From the NCBI RefSeq assembly GCF_901933205.1, contig NC_044573.1:36800993-36864992 (forward strand): 64,000 bases of DNA, read 5' to 3'. Below, piece after piece: positions 1 through 11,735 of this stretch. How positions within the stretch are numbered: the stretch's first letter is position 1; every line of letters starts with the position of its first letter. The notes beneath the pieces are model-generated. The model ran no database searches. It saw nothing but the letters and a program-made list of their open reading frames with translations, and had not been told where the DNA came from. The stretch comes from Camarhynchus parvulus. Its lineage: Eukaryota > Chordata > Aves > Passeriformes > Thraupidae. The position numbers were made by a program, and so were the translations under genes.

Positions 1-744
1 ATGAAGGAAAATGAAGATGCTCCAGAAGTCTGTCTGGGTTGCACAGATCACGCAGTGTAGGCTTCAGTATGACCAGCAGACCCAGCTGATCACAGATTCA
101 GCAAATAAACTAAGAAATGTTTAAAAATTAAACCAGTGGTCACCAAGAAAGTCCATAAGGACAAGGCTGGTCCCACCTTAGGCCAAAAAAACAAGAATAT
201 ACAAGATATACATCCAGACACAGCACACTTACAAACACAGCCCAGTGATGCAACAAAGGAAAGGACCTGAGCTTAAATGTAACTCTTGGGCCAGCGGGCT
301 CACTGAGGATGTGTGAGGTGAAAACTCTGACAAGGCTTCCAGCAGCACTTTCTTACACAGCTCTTTTAATAAAAGTCTGAGCCAATTTACACAACTATGC
401 ATTTCACAACTGGCCTTTGACATAACTAGCTAAACGCCCATGGAGGGAGGGAGGCTGAAGAAGTCAAAATAATGGCTACTCCTACTGACTTGCTTCTCTG
501 TATTAGCTCCCTAATTGCTTCCTGTGTCCCAAAACCCCCAGCTCTTCTCAACTACAATTACAACTCAATTATTTACAACTGTGAAAGGCTGGAAACCAGC
601 AGCAACATTCTTGCTGTTAGCTCTGTTACAGTCTGTCACCCCAATACATGATATTCTGGAAAAGTTTGTTTTTCAGGGTACCCAAGGATCACATAATGAG
701 GTAGCAAGGCTTATATGGAGGGTCATTGATTTATTCAAGGTACT

Positions 745-891
745 AAAACTTTATCCTTGGAAGTGGTTGAGGCCTTCTTGAATGGGGCTTTGACCAACTT
801 TGGTGGAAGGTATCACTGCTCATAGAAGGGGATTGGAACTAGATGATTTCTACGGATCTTTCCAACCCACGTAATTCTACGATTCTGTGAT
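745..891 (+). mobile_element. CR1 LINE 3' end
   Basis: A typical avian CR1 3' tail: ccttggaagtggttgaggcc, a 'gggctttgaccaac' block, 'ggattggaactagatga', 'tttccaaccca', and a terminal ttctacgattctgtgat. It is truncated at its 5' end, as most CR1 copies are. The start is approximate. Confidence 0.88.
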
Positions 892-1084
892 AAAAAACCC
901 CTTTCTCAGCTGTTTTAAAATATAAATTATATTGTTACTGAATGAAATGCAAAATTCTCTTGTGTTCAAATACATAGTTAAAATACAGGAAATAAATTTC
1001 AGGAATAAATGACCAGTTTTCACAGTACAGTCCCCCAAAAAATTGTTCCAGGACTTGAGTATTCACCATCAGAAAAACAGAAAT

Positions 1085-1515
1085 GAACAGTGAAGTGACA
1101 AAGTTTGCTAGTGATACGATTTTTTTTCAGGGTAGTAAAAATTAAGGCCAGCCAGAGGAAACACATTGAAGACTACAGGATGCTGAGTGACAGTAAAATG
1201 AAAAATTAAATTCCTTGTAGATAAATGTGAGATGATATACATAGGAAAAATATTTTACCCAAACAGTGATCGTTTTGACTAGTTATTATCACACAAAAAC
1301 AGGAACTTGGGGCTATAATAGCTAGTTGTATGAAAATGTCAGCTCAATGCTCAGTAGCAATCAAAAAAGTAATTTGAGCACTAGGAATTATTAAGAGAGG
1401 AATCAAGAAGGAAATCCAACCAAACAAAAAACATAAACCACCCCAGAAAACAATGTTGTACAAAATCTCTAAAAATCCATTATGTGCTCCATTTTCAGTA
1501 GCATGTGCAATTCTA
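1085..1515 (+). mobile_element. Old CR1-type LINE fragment (reverse transcriptase and downstream region)
   Basis: Around 1095-1118 the sequence reads gtgacaaagtttgctagtgatac, matching the CR1 reverse-transcriptase motif region (KFADDT-like; here KFASDT). At 1304-1400 'aacttggggctataatag', 'atgaaaatgtcagctcaatg' and 'gcactaggaattattaagag' follow the order of the CR1 downstream coding region, and 1485-1510 resembles the segment after it. Indels and stops break the frame, so this is an ancient dead copy. No avian-type 3' tail is seen. Confidence 0.7.
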
Positions 1516-3229
1516 CCTTGCTTTGCATTCATAAATTCCACAGATACATCTTTCACAGGACTGTCCATTAATATAGTAAATCACTCATTAGTGGTTTTAT
1601 TCTGACATTTCAGTGTGTCACAAATCATTGCACAATAACAGTGTACCACAGAAACTGTCTTTTCAAATGACCTGTGATACTTTTCTTCATCTTCAATGCC
1701 CTGCATGTCATGATCCACACTCTGAAGGTTCCACAGAACTAAAATTTCAATGACAATTTATTTAGAATTGAAGGAGAGAAGGAAAATGGCTCAGGAAAGA
1801 TGTATCTATAACTTAGTTGATATAATGTTTTTCAATGAAGACAGAAAATACCGCTACCATCACTTTTAAAACTGAACTATTTAGTTTCTGAAATATGCTA
1901 TTTAATGATATAAGTAACTTATTTCAATAAAAGTAATATTATGAGGAATTTCCTTAGCTGGTTTTACATTTGAAAAGACATATATTGGCAATCATTCTCT
2001 TAAAGGCTTGTCCAGAAAAATGGAAAAGATTGAGTGAAAATGGCACTTTACCATGCTCTCTAATCTCAACATAAGTGCATGGTCTTTGCATCACTTTTAT
2101 ATAATTCAATTCCAGACCTAAACTGTAAAGAATAGGAATGATTTTAAGAAAAAGGCCAGCTTAGAATTTCACAAACTCTGTTCACATATACTCTAAACTG
2201 GAATGTTGGATATGCAGCAACACTCTTTTGCATTTAGAAGAAAGTTTTGAAAATACAAACAAGAGGTTTTTCTATCTCTTGAAACCATTGACCAAAAGGG
2301 TTTGGGAAGGGATACAGTTTTTCCAGGCTATTAAATTTGGCCTAGGTATTTAAGCAATGAGCAGTAAACACCAGCTTTTTAAAGCAATTCAGTTGTGACG
2401 CATGCTAAGAGCTAACTTCCTTCTGTAGAGGAAGAAAAACACGGAATGAAGTATTTCAGGAAAAGAAGGAAAGACAGAAAAAGGGAAAGACAGACAAAGA
2501 GAAAGACAGAGTGCATTCTAAGCTCAGAGCTTAAACCTCAAAGCATCTCTAGCTCTGCATTAACTAGCAGAATTCCCCCTCCACAGATTAGCTGAAAGGC
2601 AGCAAGATTCATCGCATTGAAGTTAAATGTGCAGAAAATGGAATCATACTAATCCTCACTGACATGTTTACACGTACAGTCTGCTGAGCATCTACGTCTG
2701 TTATTTGATAAGAAGCATTGAAATAATAGTCTCAGACTTTGAAACAGTGATACCAACTAATCTTATCCTTGCAACTCTTACAGATGCCTCAACACATCTA
2801 AAAATTTCTCACAGAGAGGTGATGGTACCTATGGTCTAGTGATCCCTCTTGCTATGCCAAGATGCATAATTCTACACAGGAAAGCTTTGAGCTTCAGCTC
2901 ATGACCTTGTCCCACTTCACTTTGGAGAGACCCTTTGGGGTGGCTGCAGCCAGATAAACCTGTTGGCTTTGATCATCTTCATAAACAACAGGAAAACTTT
3001 ATTATCCAGAAGGAATCGAATGGCTTCTCTATCAGAATAAATTAAGCTAATGTTGAAATTTCTAAGTAGATATTTGTCACTTTAACTCTCAATTACCCCT
3101 TTTTCCTTTAATGCTAACCTATGATGAAGTGAGAATGCAGTAATTTGTTGGCCCTGTGAGCCTTCTCAGTAAGAGATATTATCAACATACATAGGGTTCA
3201 TTTACCAACATGCTCTTTGATTCATCAGT
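1516..3229. other. Unique AT-rich intronic DNA
   Basis: Apart from the purine-rich tract near 2460-2510, I recognise no gene, RNA or repeat family here. Confidence 0.6.
2458..2512 (+). repeat. Purine-rich low-complexity tract
   Basis: An almost pure A/G stretch built from aaagaaggaaagacagaaa-like units. Confidence 0.75.
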
Positions 3230-3365
3230 TATTATATATGTTTTATATATGTTTATACATTTTATTATATGTATATATAATATATAGATACATACATATA
3301 TATATACATATATACATAGATATATTATACATATACATATATATTATATGTTTTATACTATATGT
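3230..3365. repeat. TA-rich microsatellite-like tract
   Basis: About 135 bp made almost only of tatata, atgtat and acata units, an imperfect (TA)n/(TATG)n array. Such tracts are prone to unpairing and length change. Confidence 0.9.
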
Positions 3366-5524
3366 GCAGTGTCTTCAAATGTGACATCAGTATGAAATGT
3401 TCATTGCATTTTAGAGACTAGATTGCATAGCAATTCTCTGCTGGATTAATTTAAACCAAGTCCTGCTATCATTCTTCAACTTGTCAGTTTAGGAAACCAC
3501 CCTCTGCCCCACGTTGGCTTTCCTATCTCATGACCTGCAGAGCCTCCACTCCTCACCACCCTATCTATGAACAGCACAGAGCTTTAGCAGCTGCTTGTTA
3601 CCCTACTCCCAATTAGTGTGACTCCAAACCAGAGGCTGCCAGCTGAACTCTCAGTCGTTCCCTGGGGTGCCACGCCAATCAATTAAACAAATTGATTTTG
3701 TAGAATGGTTTTGTTGAAGTTAGACAGAAATGCTTAAAGACTATTTTGTACATTCCACTTGAGATGTACTTCATACCTCTTAATCTCTACAAAAGCCATC
3801 TCACAAAAACCTAAGAAAGCTGGTTTGTTTTTCTTTCCATACAATGCTTTTCACAGTTTGACAAAGTTATGTGTTGGAGGGGTTCTCCTTTCTAGTGTTG
3901 AATTCCCAGCTCACACTATAAAGTAGAAGACATTCCTGCAGATTCTAAAGAGAAAAGATTTCATCCCAATGCGTCCCCACCTCCTTCATCAGTCAGCATT
4001 TGATCTCTAGTTGATTCTCTTGAAGAATTATGATAATCTAGAAAACAATAAAGGTATTATATCTACATCTCCAGTACCTAATGCAGATTCCTGTTCTACT
4101 ACATATCTGTGCCAGAGGTAATCAACCTTACAGTTCTGCCCTATTTATAGTATGTTTATAAGCCATTTAGCCAGAGAAGGAGACTCCAGAGGGGGCTACA
4201 GGAGAATAGGGATAGCAAAATGAAATATGAAAGAGACTCTGCAGAAAAGAGAATGCTAGATGTTTTTAGATATGGCAATGTTTCATGAAGATGTTTTATT
4301 TATCTACATATTACTGGTCACCACAGATCTTTGTGCCTGGATAGCAGATACAAAATGTGTTTGTTCACATTTACACTGCTAGATTTAGTATACCTGAAAA
4401 ATTTCTATTACAGATTAGAAGGAAAATGTTGAGGACTGAGAACATTTCTGTTCGAAACAGATTTTTTACATTTCTATCCTAAATACTTAACAATGATTAG
4501 AGTTATAAAGAAGACATGGCTCAAGATGAGTCAAATATTATCTCAACTACAGCCCTTGTTACGTTTCCTCATTATGACTTTAACACATGAAAAATTACTG
4601 TGAACAATGCTGTGGGGTTTAGAAACCAGGATATATAGCTATTCATCACATTTTGGATATCAAGAGGGATTAAAATGAAATATCCATAATCACTAATCTA
4701 CATAAAATCAGAAATTTTGATCTTTCACTGCTGAAGATAGTGAAGATTTTGCTATTTATTTAGTTTTTATTAGAATAAACACAACATTCTTTTGAAGAGA
4801 ACTAAAATTTGCTTGGGAAAAGTCCCTGATAATGTTAATCATGATCTTTACCTGGCCATATCTCCAGCACAGACTTCATTTAAAACATTACTGACGTTTG
4901 ATTCAGCTACCCCCAAAATAATTAGTAGAGGCTAATTATTAGGGAAGAGTTGCAGCAGAAAAAAATTCAGTTGCCAATTGATATACCTTTAAATCAGAAA
5001 CCAACTGTTGCCAGTATAGAGTTTCCTTCCAGTAATATATGCTGAATATTTATTCTGTGACAAAGCTAAAGAGCAAACTGTGGTGAACAAAAGGAGGAGC
5101 TGTGTTTCCTGCTACTTTAATTGCTCAAGTGAACTTCTGATCTTTTTCACAATTTTGCTTAAACCACCTTCATAGCAAAAAGGCAATAAGATAATGTCAG
5201 CCAGCACTGAAAACCAGGAGGTTATAATAAAACCAGGGGCTTATAATAAAATCCCTGACAAGTTGTGCAGCATTGCAGGAAGCTGAACATCAATGAGAAC
5301 AGTATATGATGAGCAGGCTCAACTTGGAGCACAATGTCCTTCTGTTCCTTCACTCTGCACCCAAAGACCCCATCTCCATACCCATGTTTCTTTTTCTCTA
5401 TTCCTGTCTTCTGACAAGTAAATGTCAAGACCCACAGAACTAACTGTTGCACCAGTAGGGCATCATGGAAGCTTGGAATGCAAATGATGGTGCTTAGCAA
5501 GCATGGTGGCTTTCAAGGACACCC
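3366..5524. other. Unique AT-rich intronic DNA
   Basis: No gene, RNA or repeat family recognised. The open frame antisense at 5222-5500 has no recognisable domain or avian coding character. Confidence 0.55.
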
Positions 5525-5590
5525 CACACACAAAAAAATAAACAAAAAAAACCCAAAAAACAAAAACCAAAAACCACCAAACCAAAACCA
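5525..5590 (+). repeat. A-rich (CAAA)n-like low-complexity tract
   Basis: A run of caaaaaaataaacaaaaaaa-like sequence broken by single C residues. It could be the decayed tail of a retroposed copy, but no element body is recognised upstream. Confidence 0.85.
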
Positions 5591-5920
5591 GACAACGTGT
5601 CTTCCCTTGCCAAATACAATGATCTTTTTCTTTCACAGAAGTTCAAATTTATTCCCACTGAAATAATTTGTATTTATAAGGAGAAAGCAGGGTGTGTTTT
5701 GCAAAGCTACTTTTACCTTCTACTATCAACAGAATTTCTTAATCTCTTCCATGTAATCACTTTCTGTAGACCAAGCCTTTATAAAAGGTCTGTTCTCCCA
5801 ATGTCCTTGTGCACACAGAGCTCCAATGACATTAATGAATGTTGAGCACATGACTTGAGCACAGACTGAATCCTGTCATTTTAAGTGCCAAGAACTCGTA
5901 ACAGAAACCATGCAGTACAT

Positions 5921-6090
5921 GGTGAGGCACTGGAAAAAGTTGCCCAGAAAAGTTGCGGATGCCCCAACCCTGGCAGGTTGGATGAGGCTTTGAGCAACGT
6001 GGTCTAGTGAAAGGTGCCCATTGCAGAGGGGTTGGAACTAGATGTCCTTTAAGATCCCTCCTAACTCAAACCATTCTATGATTTTATGAT
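5921..6090 (+). mobile_element. CR1 LINE 3' end
   Basis: Begins ggtgaggcactggaaaaagt, followed by gttgcccagaaaagttgcgg, ggatgaggctttgagcaacg, a ggttggaactagatg block, and the terminal ccattctatgattttatgat. A 5'-truncated copy, fairly well preserved. Confidence 0.93.
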
Positions 6091-7568
6091 TTTTACTTGT
6101 GCCTCATGATTGGACTCTTCCTGTCAAAAAAGAATCACCCTAAAACTCTATCATCAATGTTTTTATATATAAGGGATTTTTCCTAAGTGTTACTTTCCCA
6201 TTTTAACTAGGAGCATCAGTAATAAATTAATGTCAACAATTATTCTGGAAAACATACATATTTTTTTTCTGGAAAAAATGCATAGCTTTGGCTCATCAGT
6301 ATATAACACCTTCCACCTACAAATGTCACCTCCAGCTGGGGTTGTAAAGATGCAAATTATGCACTTGCAAAAGAAAGTCCATCCATGTTGTCCCTCATAA
6401 CCAATCAAAATACGTTCTAAGAACACAACTCTGTTCCACCTCACCCTTGACACAGGGGAGTCAGCAAAAGCCACTGTTCAATTAACATGGAAGGGCCTTT
6501 AAAAAAATAAAGTAATTAGCCTCGTTCATGAGAGACAATTATGTCATGTAAAGATAAGCATTCCTGGAAGAGCTTTAGCCTCTATGAGAAAAGAGCATTT
6601 TTTACAATTTTCCTCTCAAATTAATTTCACAGACATGCCAGATGTGATGGGAAAACGGTACCATTCTCATCAGCCTTAAAAGCATATGATATGAATGAGG
6701 TCTCCAGCATGGCACTGGCTGCAATAAATTATCAAGTGTGCGTTCTGTTTTCTGAAATGGGCTCGATTTATCATTTTATTGAAAAGGTTCCATTATGCTA
6801 ATGTCTTATAAAATCACTTTCTGCTGTTGCTAGAAGGTGAAGAGGGGATATCAATTTTTATATATAGAATTTGGAAGTATTGCTGCAGTGAATTGTCAAG
6901 GGTTAATAACCCTAAAAGAAGATAAAATATACATAAGAGCAAACTTCCAAGGACTTTGTAATGACAAATTTTCATAACCCTACTGGAAGTAGAATAGTTT
7001 TCTTAAGATTAATTCTCTTAAAAGAAATATTGAAAGAACTAGAAATAGTTAATTTCTGGGTTGAAAACTCTCTTCTCCAATCAAGCCTTGATTTGACACT
7101 GGAGACTGTTTTTTTCCAATGAAGGTCAGAATAGAAAATACCATTACCAATCTTGTCAACTTGCCCAGATAACAAATATGAAGGATAATCAGACAGGGGT
7201 ACATGGGTTACTATTTGAAAAGGGGAATACTCCTTTTCTAAATAAAATTCCTTGTAATAAGGACATCTTTTCTTTTGAATTATTGTATACAAAACAGGAA
7301 AGTATTAAAAGAAGAGAACTAGATTTAGATTGGCAATATATTTAATCTCACATTATAGCAATTCTGTGGTTTTGTGGTTTGTATCTAAAAAACTTCCTTT
7401 TTGCTGTGCATCAAAAAAAGAGTACTGTTTCAGAAACATTATCCTATTTTTAACAGGAAACATTTTCCTCGGGGAAAATAAGTACCTTCCTCTGAACATA
7501 CTCATAGAGCATAATCCAAGAAAGTACAGCATCAAGAGGGATAATTTAATATACACTGACACTAACAA
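6091..7568. other. Unique AT-rich intronic DNA
   Basis: No gene or repeat family recognised. The antisense open frames at 6190-6474 and 6972-7292 show no known domain and no splice or codon evidence of coding use. Confidence 0.55.
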
Positions 7569-7728
7569 GCTGCCCAGGGAAGGAATTGAGTCACCATTCC
7601 TGGAGGTATTTAAAGTTCAGATGTGGCACTTAGGAACATAGTTCATTGGTGGACTTGGCAGTGTTGTGTTAACCTTTGGACTCAATGACCTTAAGGTCTC
7701 TTCCAACCTAAACAATTCCACGACTCCA
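7569..7728 (+). mobile_element. CR1 LINE 3' end (subfamily with the 'ggacttggcagtgttgtg' block)
   Basis: Reads gctgcccagggaaggaattg, tggaggtatttaaagttcag, gtggcacttaggaacatag, ggacttggcagtgttgtgtt, ggactcaatgaccttaagg and ttccaacctaaacaattcc. This order of blocks marks a CR1 lineage different from the copies at 5921 and 18381, judged by its divergent central block. Confidence 0.85.
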
Positions 7729-8209
7729 GGGCTGCAATATGTTTTAGAAGTCAAAAACAAGTGGAGCTAGAGCACTCTAACCACCATCTCATTGGATCAT
7801 TAATAAAAACCTTTCTGGATCTCACAGCTTCAAACATGGATCACAGTTCAACAACTTCTGTCATACAACATTTACGAAAGAGCTTGAGTACTTAATTTTT
7901 TAAAAAACTCTCATTCAATATGTAGGAAATATTTAGTGCAATTGAGCTAAAATGAAATCTAATGTCTCTCTACACTATGAAAATGATACTCTTCTGTTAA
8001 CACACATGGATTTTTAGACCTGAGATGCACATACTTCAAAGATTTTACTTCTGAAAAAGATGTTCTAACACTGTGACAATCTAGTCAGGCACAATGTGTA
8101 AACATTTTGCATCAAGTATGTGAGCAATGTGACTATTAAATCAACAAAGAGGTGTGTAGTTGCACACATCTTTGTCTTAGGAGGCATCCAGATCACAAAA
8201 GCTTGTTAA
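7729..8209. other. Unique AT-rich intronic DNA
   Basis: Nothing recognisable between the CR1 end and the pentamer array. Confidence 0.55.
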
Positions 8210-8210
8210 C

Positions 8211-8262
8211 CAAACCAAACCAAACCAAACCAAACCAAACCAAACCAAAAAACAAAACAAAA
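8211..8262 (+). repeat. (CAAAC)n pentanucleotide array with A-rich continuation
   Basis: Seven perfect caaac units (8211-8245), then caaaa and an aacaaaacaaaa tract. The homogeneity of the units suggests recent expansion. Confidence 0.95.
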
Positions 8263-8615
8263 CATGCATGAGGGACTGCAAATGGGTAGAACATCTCCCA
8301 GGTATAGAACACCCATGAAAGATAGCTGGCAAAACAAAAAAACAATGGAAGCAGTGAAGAGCACAAAGGAGATTCAGGACTGGGACAAGAAGTATAAAAC
8401 TATCAAATAAGAAAGGAAAAATGGAGAGGAAGGAAGACAAGTGCTTTAGTTCCAGTTTCTCTTTTAAAAGAGCTCTCAGGCCCAATGAACTCAACTTTTG
8501 TGACTACAACACATCATTGCAATGAACATGGCATCTGGTTATGGCATTGTACATTGACAGCAAATTTAAAATAAAAAGCCTCACAGTGAAAGTCTAACAG
8601 TTTAATATATAATGA

Positions 8616-8665
8616 AGTATAGTATTTAGTATATAATGTATATATAGTATAGTATTTAGTATATA
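8616..8665 (+). repeat. Short tandem duplication in TA-rich DNA
   Basis: agtatagtatttagtatata occurs perfectly at 8616-8635 and again at 8646-8665, a 30-bp period within TA-rich sequence. Confidence 0.85.
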
Positions 8666-11413
8666 GTGAAGGCACAGTGATAGCAATTAACAATGTGCCA
8701 GACCTAACCACTAGCACAGAAAGAGCTGTGCAGGAATTCAATGCAGGAATTTTGTAAAACTCTGTTTTGAACTTTAAGACAGAACTGTACATATAGTACA
8801 AATTTACGGTGTGTAACGAAGACAAATGCAGCCTCGCTTCCCAGAAACTATTTGTTAAAATCAGGACTGGTGTATTATTTCTGAGTTGGTATTTTTTCTG
8901 CATTTCTTAAAAAGGTTAATTAATGCCTTCTATTTTCTGAGTGTAGATTGATCCTCAAATTAGTATTGTATTTAATATTTAAAAGTTTGTAAAATAATAT
9001 ATTATAAAAATCTGAATCAAATATAAGCTAAATCACAATGAGCTGCTTGATGCATTTTCATTTAAATTAAAAGTAGTTTAATCCTAACACAAAAGTAAAC
9101 TGCCAGGGCACCAAATCCCAAAATAAATAGTAACCTAACCAGTTACTTGAATTTGTCTACTGAAAGAATACATTGGTTGCATATTAAATAATTTACTACT
9201 TTTTCTTGTCCAGCAATATGATTTTTATTCAAATGGATGTCTGTGAAAGAGGACTATGATAAGAATCATGTAACCACGAGGAAATGCTGCATTATATTTC
9301 AAGAAATTTAAGAAAGGTCAGTATAAGCACTCTGGTAATTTGTTTTTAAAACAAAATGTTGATAACTCTAGGAAAAAAGGCCTAATTACTAAATGTAAAT
9401 CGCATAGAATACTGATTTTCCTTGTTAAAACTACTGATTTACAATACCATGGGCCTAAGGTATAACTAATTAATTAATTAATGTTATAATTAAGCCACAA
9501 ATTATTTGCACCCGTGCCAAAGGAAAAAAAAAATTACGCTGATTAGCTTTCTTTGAAAAAAATGCAGCTAAATGACACGAGAAATTTGAGGAATCCTTTT
9601 TTATCTCTTTTAAGGAAATAGTAAATTCTTAGATATTCATATTTGTAACAAAAAAAAGCAATATTAGGTCAGAACTTCATGTTTATGAGTGACAATAAAA
9701 ATATTCTTTCCAGGCTGGAAGCCATTCTGAAAGGACGAGTCCTCACATTTTGTTGAAATTCTCGAAAAGGGATAAGAAAGAGCTGCAGTTGTTCTCAGTT
9801 CGGTACTGGGCAGTGGTACTCAGCCTAGCACCACATGCAAATGGGGAGGGAGATGTACACCACAACGCTGCCCAACCTGGATCTAATCTGAGATTATAAG
9901 GTCTATAAAACTGTGAAGTAATTTCACAGTACTTCAGGAGTTTAGACTGCTCATTTACTTCAAACAGATTTGACACAAAAATTCTTATCCTTTTAGGTTT
10001 TTTGAGTAAATGAATTATAACAAAGTGTAATATCAATTGCAGGGCACAGGTGTTTTTAACACATAGTCATCAGAATACTATTCAAAAACTATTTTTAAAT
10101 GTCAGCAATTTAAACGGTTAAATTGATATGGGTTTTTTTTTATTCACCAGGGCTTGCCTCAGAAATATGAACAGATGTGACTAGCCACACCCTAAATTGT
10201 GGCTTTCCCTTCTAAGTGTTTTTTACTGTCTCTTTCATGGAATCAGACTCTTACATGGAATGGGCACCAATTCATCACTTCCTGCACCACTAACAATACT
10301 GAGGTTTTGGTAATGACAGTTTCATCTGCCTTAACTGATACTTGTATTATTGGGAAAGACAAGAAGTTTAACATATATTAAGTTTTGGTAAAGCATTTCC
10401 TAACTAGATGGAAAACAGTCAATACCTCTTTTTGCTAGAATTTACAGCTTGACACACGTAAATCAGTATATACCAGGACTTAATTAACTTTTCTGTGAAC
10501 AGAAGAAGATGCAAAGATAAGGAAACAGAGGTGCCTTGCATGCAGGCATTTGTAAAGTCTACCTGAAGGACACCAGGATTTTTATTTGGAACTGACATTA
10601 AGATGAACATTTATTTAAAAGTTGAAAACAAAAATCCCTAAGTAATGATGACCACATCTACTTGATTCAGACAAAATAATAAACCAGCTGATAATGGATT
10701 AACCTGGAAATTACGTGAGTAACAACATTCATATTCTGTTGAACTAACTCTATTTTTTTCATATTACAAATTTGCTTGACATCACTCATACATCAGTCAT
10801 ACTTTTAAAAAGGGGAGGGAGTGGGATTCTGCAGTGTGACTTTCTGCCTAGCATGATCCATACTACTTCTAGCTTGAAGTCCTCTCTTCATGTTTCAGAA
10901 AAAAATGTTCCACATTTTTTTAAATGGACAAATGTGGAGAATTCTTGTAAGCTAGGATAACTTGCATTGGTGGTTGATTTCCTGGCAAGTTAAAATCCAT
11001 GTGTAGTATTTGTATTTTATATTTGCTGGCTTGCACTTTCTAGACAATGAGAGCTAAAATCCTAACATAGCTGGTAAGATCTAATATTCCCACATGACCA
11101 AATTTCCACTCCATAGATGCCAAAACAAATATAAACCAATCATGACATGCACTTTTGTAGGATTCTCATGAGTTGGCTCCTGAATCTTCTAACAGTTTAG
11201 TCATCAAAAGACTGAGTTATACTGGTTTTAGTTATGCAAGTTTCAAAAGCAGAGAAAAAACATTTTCTCCACTCCATTCTGTTTTCTGTTTATACTTCCA
11301 AATATTCTATTGGCTTTCTTGAATCTGAAATCATGATGCAGTCTCATATTCAGCAGATGAGTCATACAAACTCTTATATTTTACAGATTCATTGTTTTTC
11401 AGGTAGAAATCAG
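8666..11413. other. Unique AT-rich intronic DNA
   Basis: Contains a short (TAAT)n run near 9466-9482 and nothing else that I recognise. The moderately GC-richer patch at 9770-9890 has no family match that I know. Confidence 0.55.
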
Positions 11414-11472
11414 AGATTCATAGAATTGTTAAGGTTAGAAAAGACCTCTAAAGTCATCGAGTCCAACCATTA
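11414..11472 (-). mobile_element. CR1 LINE 3' end, minus strand
   Basis: Reads gattcatagaattgttaagg then gttagaaaagacctctaaag and tcatcgagtccaaccat, the reverse complement of a CR1 3' terminus of the same general type as the copy at 7569-7728. Only about 60 bp is recognisable and the far end is uncertain. Confidence 0.8.
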
Positions 11473-11670
11473 TCTCTTCATCTTATACATGTACCTACTG
11501 ATATGCAACCATTATGGAACATAGATTCATTTACTTACATTATGTTTATTAAAGCTCTTTGTCCCAGATATTGGAGAGAGGCAAATTAGAAAGGGGTGAA
11601 GTAGAATGAAAGTCTTGTGCTGAGATTTTTTTACATGTCCACTGTAAAAAACTACGCAATAGTTTTCAGA

Positions 11671-11735
11671 ACAAAGAAACAACAACAAAACAAACAAACA
11701 AACAAAAAACCCCAAGAAAAACAACAACAAAAACT
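11671..11735 (+). repeat. A-rich (CAA)n/(CAAA)n tract
   Basis: acaaagaaacaacaacaaaa, caaacaaacaaacaaaa and further aacaacaa units. A simple repeat; short open frames that cross it are not genes. Confidence 0.9.

Noticed and set aside
8211..8262. CRISPR-like or telomere-like array
   Set aside because: Unit is a simple CAAAC pentamer without spacers and not the TTAGGG motif.
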